Shown here one piece after another: positions 36,205-47,965 of a stretch of DNA of 64,000 nucleotides. The position numbers and the translations under genes are program-made. Origin of the DNA: Carposina sasakii. Lineage: Eukaryota; Arthropoda; Insecta; Lepidoptera; Carposinidae. The stretch spans positions 14,756,001 through 14,820,000 of the forward strand of contig CP053155.1 of assembly GCA_014607495.2 (NCBI GenBank), written 5' to 3'. Under the pieces are notes generated by a model, which did no database searches, was not told the origin of the DNA, and worked only from the letters and a program-made list of their open reading frames with translations. Each line of letters starts with the position of its first letter. The stretch's first letter is position 1.

Positions 36205-36290
36205 CCTGGAACGCCACTGACTTCCTTAGTCGACTGCACGGAAGGAAACATAGCTGACGTATTCTAGTGCACCCAGCATCAGCATAGGAC
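36205..36290 (-). repeat. Dispersed repeat C, 5' fragment
   Basis: Seen on minus: TCCTATGCTGATGCTGGGTG, CACTAGAATACGTCAGCTAT, then TTAGTCGACTGCACGG read on plus. Confidence 0.55.
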
Positions 36291-36386
36291 TGTGTATTTT
36301 TATCAAATGACGACAGCTCGTGTCTGCTACCTGCATAAAAATTGTTTCTATACATATGGATATAGTACCCTCGAGAATACATCGCA

Positions 36387-36640
36387 ATGTCACGGAACCC
36401 GGTGCAGCTCAGGTATTTTAACGACCACCGTTTTCGACCAGTGATCCAATTAATAATAATACCGCGGCGAGTAAAAACAAAGTATGGAGGACGAGTTCTG
36501 CCGAAATTCCCGAGCCTGGAGGTGGGTCAACGGACGCAGAACTGGTCCCAAATTGCGGGCCAAAAAAGATGGCTGCCATGCGAGGGCTGGACCTTGGGCT
36601 GGTGAAGCCGTCAGCCCGGGGGCAGGTTCGGCACGCTATT
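36387..36640 (+). other. GC- and CpG-richer patch, function unknown
   Basis: Seen: ATGGCTGCCATGCGAGGGCT-type composition against AT-rich surroundings, with two overlapping plus-strand frames (72 and 63 codons). No repeat match found in the window, no promoter motif. Possibly an exon, promoter or unrecognised repeat. Confidence 0.25.
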
Positions 36641-36884
36641 TGGTTGCTTTTGAGGTTTTCATTGAGTATTTTTGACCTTAATTGGTGATAAGGGTAATTC
36701 TTTTTTTGTAGATTCGTATAGACTTTAGATTACTTATAGAAGACTTTTTTCGGTTGTAGTTGAATAGTCGCACTCTCATTATTATTTAGCCATCATAAAT
36801 TCCGAAATCATTCTATTGAAGACAATGGCTGTATGAATGAACACAGTGTCGTAAATATAGCATTTTCTGTGCCCTATTTAGTCC

Positions 36885-37150
36885 TGCCTGCACGAATTTG
36901 GCGAGAGCGAGATGTCTCACTTCTAAACGTCAAACTCACAGAGCTATTAATAACTAGATAAACTAACTGTATGTACTTTGCATGTAAAAAATAGACTTAA
37001 GAATTAGAATAAACACTCGTTCTCGAGCCTGGACTGAGGGAATTAGGGCTGATAGAAGTGGTTTGTCTAGTTATTACTTAGCTCTGTGGATTTGACGTTT
37101 AAAAGTGAGACATCTCGCTCTCACCAAATTCATCATGCCGGTGCTGGTCT
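36885..37150. mobile_element. Long-TIR MITE, copy 1
   Basis: Seen: left arm GAATTTGGCGAGAGCGAGAT, CTCACTTCTAAACGTCAAAC, TCACAGAGCTATTAATAACT; the right arm from 37061 is its near-complement, over about 60 bp. The middle has TGTATGTACTTTGCATGTAA. Confidence 0.85.
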
Positions 37151-37420
37151 AGCCATTCTTGCGCTCCCAGAATCCTGGACATAGGTTCTCTTGCTTTACC
37201 TTGGGATAAAAAAAACGCAAATAACGATGCTGTCGGTATGACGTGATGTGGCCGTAATGCAAACGTGATAAATTCGTATGGTTACGGATAGAATACGGAC
37301 AGGTTTGTAGAAAATAAACATTGCACAAAACGTACTATTTTTGTTCTGACTGGGTTGAAAGTCCATAGTTTTAATTTCAAAAATTTGATTCGATACTATT
37401 ATATATTTGATCATTGTTTA

Positions 37421-38214
37421 TCTACACTAATATTATAAAGAGGAAAACTTTGTTTGTTTGGTTGTAATGAATAGGCTCAAAAACTACTGGACCGATTTCA
37501 AAAATTCTTTCACCGTTAGAATCCTTATTGGACCTGGATGAACATAGGCTATAAGAATTTCCCGATATTCCCACGGGAAGGCGACCAACGGGAATTCTAT
37601 ATTTTTTACGAAAACCGCTATACATATGAAGCTGAAATCGGGCATATATGTTCATTGGGGACAGCGAGGGAGGACTAAAAACGGATTTCCCGAAATTCCC
37701 ACGGGAAGGGGACAAACGGGAATTCATAGTTTTTACGAAAACCGCTATACATATGAAGCTGAAATCGGGCATATATGTTCATTGGGGACAGCGAGGGAGG
37801 ACTAAAAACGGATTTCCCGAAATTCCCACGGGAAGGGGACAAACGGGAATTCATAGTTTTTACGAAAACCGCTATACATATGAAGCTGAAATTGGGCATA
37901 TATGTTCATTAGGGACTGCGAGGAAACACTAGAACGGATTTCCCGAAATTCCCACGGGAAGGAGACCAACGGGAATTATTTATTTTTTACGAAAACGGTT
38001 AAACATGTGAATCTGAAGTTGAGCATATATGTTTATTTGGGACCCCGAGGAAGCACTGGGAACGGATTTCCCGAAATTCCCACGGGAAGGGGACAAACGT
38101 GAATTAATTTTTTACGACAACCGCGATAACATATAGGCTACTTTTTACACTTAACATATAGGCTACTTTTTATTTTTTCTGTAGTCCACGCGGACGGAGT
38201 CGCGGGCGTCCATG
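37421..38214 (+). mobile_element. Non-autonomous Helitron carrying a minisatellite
   Basis: Seen: A|TCTACACTAATATTATAAAG at 37420/37421, CTCAAAAACTACTGGACCGA, then the 127-bp array (37557-38110), then GGCTACTTTTTATTTTTTCT and the 3' hairpin (38190-38210, stem GGACG/CGTCC), ending CATG before T in place of CTAG. Non-autonomous: no Rep/helicase ORF. Confidence 0.88.
37557..38110 (+). repeat. 127-bp minisatellite, about 4.3 units
   Basis: Seen: the word ATTTCCCG recurs at 37557, 37685, 37812, 37938 and 38066 (periods 128, 127, 126, 128). Units two and three (37685-37937) are almost identical; the outer ones are diverged, as expected for expansion from the centre. The unit is not a multiple of three, so the small ORFs on both strands here are by-products. 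Confidence 0.95.
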
Positions 38215-40039
38215 TTTTATAATGAGGGAAATAAATGTTTAATTTTTTTTTGTTTGTTTTTGAAGTTAGTGAGTCGTAATATCGATATACTATCGAGTTG
38301 CCAATTTCTACCGTTAAAGTAGTTACTAAGCATGCGATTTTAGAACTATTGTCCTATCCTTGTCTACGCAGACTACATGTGTCACGCGAGTTAAAAGTTA
38401 TTTCCACGAGTCACGAACTAACGACACCGTTCCCGTGGGCAAGGATCCTTATTTTTCAATTAAGGGTTCACCAAGTACTTGGGCTGTTTTTATGATAAGT
38501 AGCTGTGGAACTCAAAATCAGTATAACTAATAATATTGAAAGAATTGTTATTTTGTAAAGTACCTATCTATATGTATGCAGATTTTTTAGCTATTTAGTA
38601 TAGTATGTTTGTTCCCTGGTTTAAAAACGAGTTGAGATTGGAAACACATTGGCTACTACTAGCTTTTAAAATTAAACCGTATTTCAAAATTAATACCGTC
38701 TCAAAAGCTGACATTTAGCTATCACTTCGGTAATTGGTCGCTGTCAAAATCGACATATTTCGCATGTCGACATAATAATAATAGCCGGTCGCGTCGATTA
38801 AGTAATTTTGACGATAATTTGAATAACTTTACATGAAGACGCTCGATAAGGGTTTCGTGGGAGTTTGAAGAAGATCTTCTGTTAGTTCATGCAATCTTGA
38901 AAAATAAACATCTATTTTTACCCGACTGCGCCAGGTCGAGGGTAATGTTTAGGTGTATATATAACTTTGGCACGCTTTAGAGTCTAAAGAGCTTGTCGCA
39001 TTCAGCTTGTGAGGGCTCATCAAATTCCTCTTAGTTGTGAGAGTAATACTGATTAAAATTTTATACACAGTCGGTTTTTTTAAGTAAATGAGGTTATCGA
39101 ATCTCATTCTCATAGCATTTCGCTGAAAATCCCTCTTCCACCCTGTACGTAAGCAGAGGCCACATATACATACATTATACATATTATCGGAGTAATTTGT
39201 CTGTATGTCTTCTTAACATGTGAATAAATCAAATTTCAGTCATATTTTTCAAATAAACTATTTTTACGTAATTTGAACGCGCGGAAATAAAGGCTTCCTA
39301 TTGGAGCAAACGTTTCAACAACGAACTGTAGAGACGCGAGAATTGAACCCTCATATTGGGCTTTCTGCAAACTGCTGACTGCAAGTCATTGACTAATGTG
39401 AAACATTTATTTATCTTTACGTTTTATCTCAGATGAATGCGTTTTATAGAGGTTTGGTTTGACAAATTCTTGCCTAGTTTGATATTTCTTGATTGTTATA
39501 GGTTCGTGCAAAGGGAAGATCGCGAAGTTATTGGATGCCATTGATGGTATCAAAATACAAAATAAATATTTGATTTAGAGTCTGAAATTTTGTTGACAGG
39601 TTCTTTATAGTGGTTGATTTTTATTGCATTGCGATTAACATACCTCTTCTATTACACCTGTGTACTATACATAAACAAAGTTAAAACACCGTGTAAGTGA
39701 CAATTTGGAAAATAAAATATTCAAATTTTCAATGATGTCTAATCAGAACTAAATAAAATATTTCCGTTTGTGCCTAACCAAAAGTAGATGTTCGACTAGA
39801 AACACATGCAACGTCTAGTCCCTTATATCATATATATATATTCCTAATGTATGTGCTGTTGTATTTGTTGAACTGTTTGATTAATTAGCTGTCGAAGGCA
39901 TGCCTCGTAAGATAGTATGTAACAATAGGACTCGGTTTTCATCTATTTGGAGATATACCTACAAAGATAGAGAGTATACATTGTGATAATACACATACTA
40001 TATTTAACCAACTAGGTACCAATATATTAAGGTACTTAT
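38215..40039. other. No gene seen
   Basis: Holds MITE ends at 38880-38910, 39098-39153 and 39625-39660; a tRNA-like scrap (GAGAATTGAACCCTCATATT) at 39340-39390. Otherwise AT-rich. Confidence 0.5.
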
Positions 40040-40115
40040 ATGACTCTTACGACATGCATGGAAGGAGATGCAGCTAATGTATTTTAGTGAAGCCTTGCAT
40101 CAGTACAGGAGGAAA
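40040..40115 (-). repeat. Dispersed repeat C, 5' fragment
   Basis: Seen: TGACTCTTACGACATGCATG, GAAGGAGATGCAGCTAATGT read on plus, 5' end at about 40115. Confidence 0.6.
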
Positions 40116-40687
40116 ATAAACATATAATATTCTAAGCAGGTTCTTTCTGTATCACACAGTACAGTTATTCTGATACTGAGCCAGGACAAAAACCATAGTT
40201 TCATTGTAAAATTTTTACTACTGATTAAATTACTGGCTTTAATAGGGGTAATATTTATACTATGTAATGATAATAATCATTATAATTAATTATTCCGTAG
40301 TAATGCTTCCCAGAGATACTAAACTGGTAAAAGCTGGTGTATATAAGCTTGAATTCAATTAAATAATATAATTGAATTATTTATGATCACTTTCATGGAT
40401 TAGATGAGCATGGTCATAAAAATTATGCATGTTGGGAATTTCTCATTGAGTGTAAGGTACAGTATTGTACAGGGTGTATCTGATGATCACATAAATACCA
40501 AGGGCCTTAGTTTTAAAAAATGGCTGTACAAAACTGTTTAATTGACAGATATTCCATATGTTACGGGGGTGTATAATTCAAGAAGCATCGTTGAAAAATC
40601 CGCTTCAACAGTACCCTAATAAAATTTTGTAGCGGAGGTCATGATGTAAGCCCATGTTCAGCTGTAGACTAATATCTATTGAGGGAT

Positions 40688-40802
40688 CGCCCACCACCGG
40701 GCCCTATACCCTCCGCTGACCCTCGGATCAGCCGACTCATGATCACGAACACAAGACACTACAGTCGCAACGAGAAGCCAGATCCAAGCACCTAGCATGC
40801 AA
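40688..40802. mobile_element. Truncated reverse copy of the ATTCACTATGG MITE
   Basis: Seen: GCCCACCACCGGGCCCTATA, GCTGACCCTCGGATCAGCCG and AGCACCTAGCATGCAACC: the reverse complement of 27535-27650. Confidence 0.8.
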
Positions 40803-42390
40803 CCATAAATACATAGCTGCTAATCCGAAAACCAATTAAAATTTTAATCGACATATGTTTCGCCAACACCCGTGGCATCATCAGGATTAGTTTTCCATGT
40901 TCTTCTAATAGCTGAAATAACAATGAGTGAAATAACAATGAGTGAAATGAGGTTTGTCATATTATATTATTACAGGAATTGCGATTTGTAAATACTACGA
41001 GTATTTTATTACTGATGTGTTATTTATTTATTTACTTTAGGTACAATTAACAGATAATAGCCTAGGAAAACAGTATAAGGTATATTAAGGTTTAGGGCTG
41101 ACTGTTATCCTAAGTAAAAGTACACAACATGCTAATGCTTATAGTAAGAGGTAGGGCCCGTTAATCAGACCCGCAAAAGGGTTAAAATACTATCATATGT
41201 GCTAACAATAAATCTTACAGACTAAAACTAGGAGGAAATACATAGAAAGCTGTTAAATTGTTAAAAACCATTAAATTAATTAAATGCATTCTGACTGACT
41301 AGGAGGGTTAGACAATATATATATTTTTTTCATAAAAGTGTAAAGATAATGCATAATATATTATGTAGTTACATATTTACTAAATAATACAATAACACAA
41401 AAATATAACAATACAGGATGATTTTTGGTCGTCAACGTTCCCGAAAACTACGGAATCTCCTCATCATCACGATCATTTTTCTCCATGGAAGCATACCTGG
41501 GAAGTGTCTGGTTTCCAAAATATTAGGGTCCAAAGTTGAGTAAATAGACTGCGTTTTTCTGCATAAATGCACATAGACGCGCGTAGCAGGATTTTTCACG
41601 AAAAATAATTAATATCTGTCTATAAAAAAACTAACATAAACACTAGACACTATAAATTTCGCACGATCAAGGAATTTAAAAAAATAAAAAATAAAAAAAA
41701 TCCCAGCATTTTTTTTGGCATAAACTTACTTTATTTCATGTATAGAATACGCACCCTTCGTTAAAGGTGGCCACAAAAAAACACTCTGTATAACGAATTG
41801 GCGAAGGTTATGATGTGAACTTGATATATGCAATGAACTTGATATATTTGTTCCCAGGTTGAGCCAATATATCACAATTCATATATAACAACGGTATCTA
41901 AATATTTATAGGTAATTAAGCTTTGTCCTCGTTTGTAAAATTATTATTTTGTCTTCTTTTACTTTTCTTGTGCGCACATGTATTTGCGTTACAATTTAGA
42001 TCGTGTTTTTATAATTTGTATAGTTTAAGTTGCATGGAATTGTAATGTGTAGTGTGTGACAAATAAATAAATAAAATGGTAGCAACGCAAAGTACGATCC
42101 AAGCGGAGAGCTTTAACAGGATATCGGCATTACAAATTTATATCAGTCGTCACTTACACCATGTACAAACTTATTTGTCAAACAAATTATTTAACGGTAC
42201 TGCACGTTTAATTAAGTGGTATGGAATATCTAAGAATAAAGCTTCTTCGCATAAATATGCAAGTAAGTAGATGCGTTTCGTAAGGACAATAGAATTTACC
42301 TAGAATTCAACTGTAGCATTAGAAACTGCATTTAATAGCATTCCGTTAATTTCCGTCTTCTCGGAAATTAACATAACTTATCTATAAAAT
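40803..42390. other. No gene seen outside the MITE at 41411
   Basis: AT-rich sequence; the 64-codon plus frame at 42076-42270 has no motif. Confidence 0.5.
41411..41792 (+). mobile_element. CAGGGTG-ended MITE, copy 3
   Basis: Seen: ATACAGGATGATTTTTGGTC to AAAAAAACACTCTGTATA, with a poly-A-rich middle at 41680-41700. Confidence 0.88.
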
Positions 42391-42572
42391 TATTAATAAA
42401 GAAAATGGAAAAAATTCTTCACCCGAGTGGGAATCGAACCCACGACCACTGCAAACCGTGCCAGCCGCTCAAACCACTAAGCTACCGGGTCAATTACTTG
42501 GATGACGAATTTTACCATCTCTTTTCTAAATTACATATTGGCAACGTTATTTTTCATCCCTATAGCTATACA
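42391..42572 (-). mobile_element. Element T copy
   Basis: Seen on minus: TATAGCTATAGGGATGAAAA start, GATGGTAAAATTCGTCATCC, tRNA-like domain (42420-42491) with a perfect T-arm GTGGG/CCCAC and box B GGTTCGATTCC, then GAAGAATTTTTTCCATTTTC. Same 5' and 3' limits as the copy at 7805-7987. Confidence 0.82.
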
Positions 42573-42896
42573 CTAGCCAAATCTCGGCAAACAAAGCTGA
42601 ATCCCTCAGATGAAACGATCAACCATATCCTAACGGATTATATTAGTGGAGAACTTATCTGATCGATCTTCCACATATTTACTTCATGATGTGATTTCTC
42701 ATTTTGAGATTGTTTTCTTTTAAATCTGGACACGCTTTGCTAAACGTGCCTGTAGGATTTCCTTTGTGATCTTATTTATTTATTTAGACACACTTACAGA
42801 ACATACATCAAGAGCAACAATAATTACACTTACAACTAAAAGTCTGATGTATGTGCCAATTATAGGTGTGCTACATCATTCACAGATAATATTATA

Positions 42897-43181
42897 GTGG
42901 AGTGTGTTTCATCAAACAGCTCCCCTGGGCGAGGGCGCCAGCTACTATATGTATGACTACACCATCTGTGTCACTGCATACAATAAATGTTAGTTGCAAA
43001 ATCAGGCATACAATCTTGCAGTTCTGGCAGCCACATTTTATAGTGCAGCCAATGTATGGGAAAATTTTTGCCGCCACAGAATAACAGATCTTAACATTAA
43101 CATTTACAAATTACTAAATTAGTGACATTAGTTGATTAGTTGATAGGATTTTGTACTAAAAAGTCCCACTAAGCACTCTAC
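42897..43181. mobile_element. Possible larger member of the GTAGAGTGCGTTT family
   Basis: Seen: GTGGAGTGTGTTTCATCAAA left, GTAGAGTGCTTAGTGGGACT right (minus), both next to TA; internal GGCGCCAGCTACTATATGTA. The right end diverges after ~10 bp, so limits are tentative. Confidence 0.5.
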
Positions 43182-43633
43182 TAAGTGAATGTGAACCCTC
43201 ATTTTTCTGGACTTATTTTAGTAAAGAGCGCAAAAAACAGGATAACCCCGAGGCTAAAACAAACAAACCCGACCATTTTAATATGTAGTATACATATAGG
43301 TACTTATATGTATATGCCCGAAGATCATAACATACCACGTCACCCAGCAACGTTAAGACCTTTCCCCGAAGACAGCTTGGTGCCAATTGACAGGCCAAGA
43401 TCACTTTCTAAACCAGTCTTGCAGTACCCACGCAGACCCTCGCCGTTCCAATTAAATTTGTTACAAGCAGAGATCAAGTTAATCTGGACATTGCAGGGTA
43501 ACTGTATTGCTTGATTAAATAGGTGTTCAGAGGCGAAACTCTTTTGAAACGTAACCAAGGGTATGCGTAACATTCAAAAACGGAGCGACTAGACCCAGCG
43601 ACAAGACGCTGGATGTAGTGATTTTATTGTAAA

Positions 43634-43979
43634 CTAGTGGACGCCCGCGACTCCTTCCGCGTGGACTACAGTAAAAACAAAATGTCGAAATTATCCGGGA
43701 TAAAAACATTTTCTCGGGATAAAAAATAGCATATATGTTAAGTGGGACCTGTGACAATATATTCCTGAAAACTGCATCGGTTCAGCCGTTTCTGAGATTC
43801 GCGTGCACAAACGCACAGACAAACAGATAAAAATTCCAAAAATCATTATTTTGGGTACTTTTGCGTTGATAAAGTATAATATGGTATTATTGCGTTGATA
43901 AAGGTCCCCTATAATATTTTTTCTCATATATCTTCCATGTACAGACAGCGATCCGTTACATTTTTATTATATGTATAGA
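43634..43979 (-). mobile_element. Non-autonomous Helitron, complete with A|T target
   Basis: Seen: 3' end CTAG at 43634-43637 preceded by A, and 5' end TCTATACATATAATAAAAAT on minus, followed by T on plus (43980): the exact A|T target. Contains a short internal duplication of TTGCGTTGATAAAG (43861 and 43891). Confidence 0.9.
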
Positions 43980-44261
43980 TATACATAGATAGAAGAAGAT
44001 GGAAACCACGAAAGTGCCTAAGATTCGATGTTTTTAAGTTTTAAATGTTTTTCCGTTTATGAAGTAGGTACATACGAGTAGCTATTAAAAATAAGCCTCC
44101 GACTGGCTAAGAGTGTCGCTTCGTGGTGCTTTTTTATTCTTCACATTGTAAACAAGTGTCACAAGTTTCGTATGATAGCGTTGCCGTCATATAGCGGCGG
44201 TACGTACGCAAAGCCACGCCCTCTTTACGATGCCGACATATGACAAGTTCCTCGATCGATA

Positions 44262-44360
44262 TTCATCATATCAATGTTTGATCCTACCACGATTCGAAAC
44301 CTGGACCAATGGCGTCGCAGGCAGGGTCACTACCAACGACACCAATCGGCCGTCGAGAGT
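44262..44360 (-). mobile_element. tRNA-headed SINE (family S), head only
   Basis: Seen on minus: GGCCGATTGGTGTCGTTGGT, TGCCTGCGACGCCATTGGTC, a damaged B box (GTTTCGAATCG), then AACATTGATATGATGAAT. The body is missing. Confidence 0.75.
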
Positions 44361-44424
44361 TGTTGCCAAATTTTCTTCAGGCAAGACATATGCCACATCC
44401 ATTTGTTATGTTTTAATGCACTCA

Positions 44425-44515
44425 GACGGACGACCTGGCCAAGGTCGCGGGCGTCGGTTGGATGCAGGCTGCTTCCGACTTGGACTTCTCAGGGCTGTAA
44501 ATGATGATGATGATG
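44425..44515 (+). mobile_element. 91-bp stub of the same RTE family
   Basis: Seen: the sequence matches the last part of the RTE at 59769-60973 and translates as TDDLAKVAGVGWMQAAS, then jumps to the final codons before the (ATG)n tail, so about 45 bp of the coding end is deleted inside the stub. The 10-bp word AATGCACTCA flanks it exactly (44415-44424 and 44516-44525). It sits just downstream of a SINE fragment in the opposite orientation. It is an extremely short but real insertion. Confidence 0.9.
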
Positions 44516-45023
44516 AATGCACTCACACCACTATGAACTGTCAAAAAAGATAGCCAATTGGGCCAGTGTTATGGGTCGTGATCCAAACGCATGATTATTG
44601 TGGAGGTCGTTGGGGGATGCTTACCTATGTTCTTATATTCAATAGTGGATATTTTATGCCTAAAATTATCAACCTAGGATGATCCGCGTCCAAGATCTAG
44701 TAGAATCAACGCCGCTTTTAACCAGCTGACTAAAAATAAAACAAAAAACTAATTGACAAACCTTGTAGTTTTAAATAAAAACGGTATATTATTAGTTAAA
44801 TGGCTGAAACTTTCTCATTCAGGGGTTCATTGGCCTGTGGGAAAGGAGGAGTAATTTGGCATTCATTTGAAGTTCTTTACGTGACGTCCCTTTAATGTAG
44901 GCACGTTACAGAGTAAATTTGCAGTGTCTTAACGTTCTCAAACTATTAAGCTGAGCAAAACGATGGGGTACAAATCGAAGTTGCATCTTGTGAAATAGTT
45001 TCTGAAGTGTAAACGAAGTATGT

Positions 45024-45276
45024 TAGCCGCGTGGTACCGGCAGAGTAGAGTTTGTACCACCCCATGCCTACCCGTGGGTATCGTATGAGGCGAGGGTATC
45101 CGGGAAGCGGGCAGCAGCGCCTCCCGTGCTGACAACATAGTCCGAAAATCACACTGCGGTCACCAACCCGCCTGCCCAGCGTGGTGACTATGGGATAGCC
45201 CCCCTGTGACAGTAGCCTTGTGGCGTGCCCTGGGTGAGGCGTACGTCCAGCCGTGGACTGCAATAGGCTGAAGAGG
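45024..45276 (+). mobile_element. RTE-tailed SINE-like element (family B), full copy
   Basis: Seen: the 13-bp word AAACGAAGTATGT flanks it exactly (45011-45023 and 45277-45289). It starts GCCGCGTGGTACCGGCAGAG and ends CAGCCGTGGACTGCAATAGG plus a short GAAG-type tail. Its end corresponds to the peptide GEAYVQQWTAIG of a relative of the window's RTE. The copy at 51980-52216 begins at nearly the same base, which suggests a defined short element rather than a random LINE truncation. No pol III box is obvious. Confidence 0.85.
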
Positions 45277-45289
45277 AAACGAAGTATGT

Positions 45290-46589
45290 CCTTACCCAAG
45301 TTCAATAAGATATCAATAATTGTTTCTGTCTGTAAATATTGTGAATACAATTAAGTATTTCTTCAAGAGATCTTTATTGGTATTCAAATAATTACTCCGA
45401 TTTGTAACACTGTATTACGTCACTCTGTGTCAATCTTGACACAGCGCTGAGATACTGCGACATATGAGACGAGACGAAGTCTGATTTATCGGAATAGTTT
45501 AAAATTAGGCATGTCTATTTTTTTCTTACTTCTATGAACATTTAATTTAACTATGTAACCTTATCTCGCTCTGATTATTTTAGTGTGGATGAACAAAGTT
45601 TAGCGCGCCAGTCATTGACACATGTTTACGTCACTATCCTGCTGTGATGTTATGTTAAGGAAATGTCAATGAAACAAGTTATGAATATCGAAGAAACTGA
45701 ATAATATATCTAGCATTTCGAGAGATGTTTTTTGGGAATCACTCCTATCTATACTTCTACCTATGCACTAAATTTCACCTAGATCATTTCAGTTGTTTAG
45801 TCAGACATATACCTATATATCTACAATAGACAAGTACATATTAAAATCTATGTGAAAGAGAAACTCATCCGCATAATTAACTTGGTAACACCACGATCGA
45901 CTGCAAATTTAACGGTGCAGTTACTTGTAACGATGCATAGAATAGGTTTTAAACTTAGTGAGTGATTAGGACAGGTCATTCATTCCGGGCGGCCATCTTG
46001 CTTTTATTTGTTAAAACTTAAGTGGAAACGAAATAACATCCTGTCGAAGTACAGTTAGCAAAATAATGGTAATTAGGATAATTAAAATTTGCATATTTTT
46101 CAGGTGTTATTTAAAAATCTTTAGGTAATATTGGAAAGTTAAGTTAAATTAACCATATAATTTTTAATGAGAATAAAAATGTAAGATAAGCTCCCAGTGT
46201 GTATGTTAGTACATAAAAATATATCAGGGACTCATTCCGGTTTCGTTAAACGCACAGGCATTTCAGTAGGCGGTAGGCTCAGCCCTCAATACATACTATA
46301 TGAGCGTGACTTGATATTCTCTTTAATGTACTACTCTAGTATATACCTATGTAGAAATACACTGTGACATAAGTCGCATTTGCAGACATCTGCAGACTCA
46401 TTGACAGAGAATGTTTATGCACACTCTACCTTCGCGAATTCGATGGGAAAGCGGCGCAGGCGCAGCGCAGGCGTCATCAGTAATTTAGTGCGAACATGAC
46501 TACATGTGTGCGTGTCCTGGCTGTTGTTTTGGTGGCGTTAGAGGTGCTCTACCATGGAGGAAGCATAAGAAGGAGCTGACATCATACAT
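45290..46589. other. No gene seen
   Basis: AT-rich; nothing shared with the rest of the window except a short ACCATGGAGGAAGCATAAGA block (46551) resembling 56229-56250. Confidence 0.5.
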
Positions 46590-46979
46590 ATACAGGATGT
46601 TTTTTCGTTGCCACTCTTAACGAACGGTACGTACTCTATACATCAAATAAAGTAAGTTTATGCCTAAAAAAATGCTGGGAAACATGTGAATTTTTTTGAA
46701 GATTTGTTTTTTATTATTTGATCGGGCGAATTTTATAGTGTCCAGTGCTTATGCTAGTATTTTCATAGACAGATATTAATTATTTCTCGTGAAAAAATCT
46801 TGCTACACGCGTCAATGTGCATTTATGCAGAAAAACGCAGCCTATTTACTCAACTTTGAACCCTAATATTTTGGAAACCAGACACTTCCCAGGTATGCTT
46901 CCATGGAGAAAAATGATCGTGATAATGAGGAGATTCCGTAGTTTTCGGGAACGTTGACGACCAAAAATCACCCTGTATA
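46590..46979 (-). mobile_element. CAGGGTG-ended MITE, copy 4
   Basis: Seen: TACAGGATGTTTTTTCGTTG start and CCAAAAATCACCCTGTATA end, i.e. reverse orientation to copies 1-3. Confidence 0.88.
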
Positions 46980-46994
46980 CATATAACACGACTG

Positions 46995-47190
46995 TATTCC
47001 CGAAATGGAGTCGCCAGAGGATCTCTTTCGTAATCCTGCAGCCACATTGACTAATGTTAATGATCAGCGACAAGTTGCTAGCTTATCGCCTGAGAGAATG
47101 TTCGAGTTCTTCAGTCGACTCTTATACGACATGCACGGAAGGAGATGCAGCTGATGTATTCTAGTGTAGCCCCGTATTAGCACAGGATCT
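46995..47190 (-). repeat. Dispersed repeat C, near-complete copy
   Basis: Seen on the minus strand: TCCTGTGCTAATACGGGGCT, AGAATACATCAGCTGCATCT, TAAGAGTCGACTGAAGAACT, and the second half through CCGAAATGGAGTCG read on plus. It directly abuts the CAGGGTG MITE ending at 46979. Confidence 0.7.
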
Positions 47191-47255
47191 AAACAACGTT
47201 TGTTCATAAACAATAGAGTGGACAAAATGGTAAACTATAAAAGACATGTAAGGGT

Positions 47256-47429
47256 GCAGGACTGCAATTCAACAAAAGCAAAATTGCAGTTCGAATGCAG
47301 TTGGCACGACCATGATGAAACTGCAACGCCGTGTAACTGCACACCAACTGCAATCAAACTGCACGCTGACGTGCCAACTGAATTCAAACTGAAATTTTGC
47401 AGTCGACTTGCAGTTGAATTGCAGACCGC
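47256..47429. mobile_element. MITE built of TGCAGTT motifs, ~55-bp TIRs
   Basis: Seen: ends GGACTGCAATTCAAC and (minus) GGTCTGCAATTCAACTGCAA, both reaching AGTTGGCACG about 50 bp in. The interior is a series of GCAGTT/AACTGC words. The 79-codon ORF across it is a by-product. Confidence 0.75.
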
Positions 47430-47849
47430 GTGTGTTTAAGCTGAGTCAGTGATTGGCTAATACTGTGCTGTGTAGGCTATATTGGCGGTGTGCTGTCTAC
47501 ATTGATAGTATCTCCTCTTAATCATTCGTTCATGGCTTCCGCCACGGATACATGTGCTCTTGTAATGTAAGGGCTGACAGTTGTTTGAAATAATTACTGA
47601 TAATATGCGAAAAAAATCGTCGGTTTGAACAAGTAGTGAACATTTAAATAAAATTTAAAGCGTATTCTACATTTACATTTTTTTTCATTTATTTTGTTCA
47701 TTACACTTGATACAATGCAGTTTATTATTACTATTATGTATTAAAAACCTCTAGGGTTTATGCAATACATAACGAGTCACGCCTTGAAAAATTTAAAAAA
47801 TTGAAAGCATTAACTGCTTACTGCTTATCTAATTAATTAGTCATTTATC

Positions 47850-47965
47850 ACTGGAATGACCATAAGCTGCCGAATATCCCAGGTGTTTTAGCTTACGTTT
47901 GTATTTCTTATCTTTAGAGTAGCACTCCTGAAGGTCATTCGGCAGCTCATTAACAATGTGCGGTA
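47850..47965 (-). pseudogene. Possible Jockey/CR1-type LINE C-terminal remnant
   Basis: Seen: the minus strand gives IPHIVNELPNDLQECY, then KDKKYKRKLKHL, ending about 12 residues later; a stop lies just before IPH. The pattern resembles the final domain of Jockey/CR1 ORF2 (a YxxLPxxL motif followed by FKxxLKxxL). Only about 39 codons are readable, so the assignment is weak. Confidence 0.35.

Noticed and set aside
37422..38102. Several overlapping frames with repeated peptides on both strands
   Set aside because: They come from the 127-bp minisatellite of the Helitron; the period is not a multiple of three, so the frame shifts between units.
43185..43573. 109- and 77-codon overlapping frames
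   Set aside because: No motif on either strand and no sign of coding bias; likely chance frames in a proline-rich, less AT-rich patch.
46846..47073. Minus-strand frames resembling the plus frame at 11795-12025
   Set aside because: The likeness is due to the CAGGGTG MITE in opposite orientations, not a protein family.
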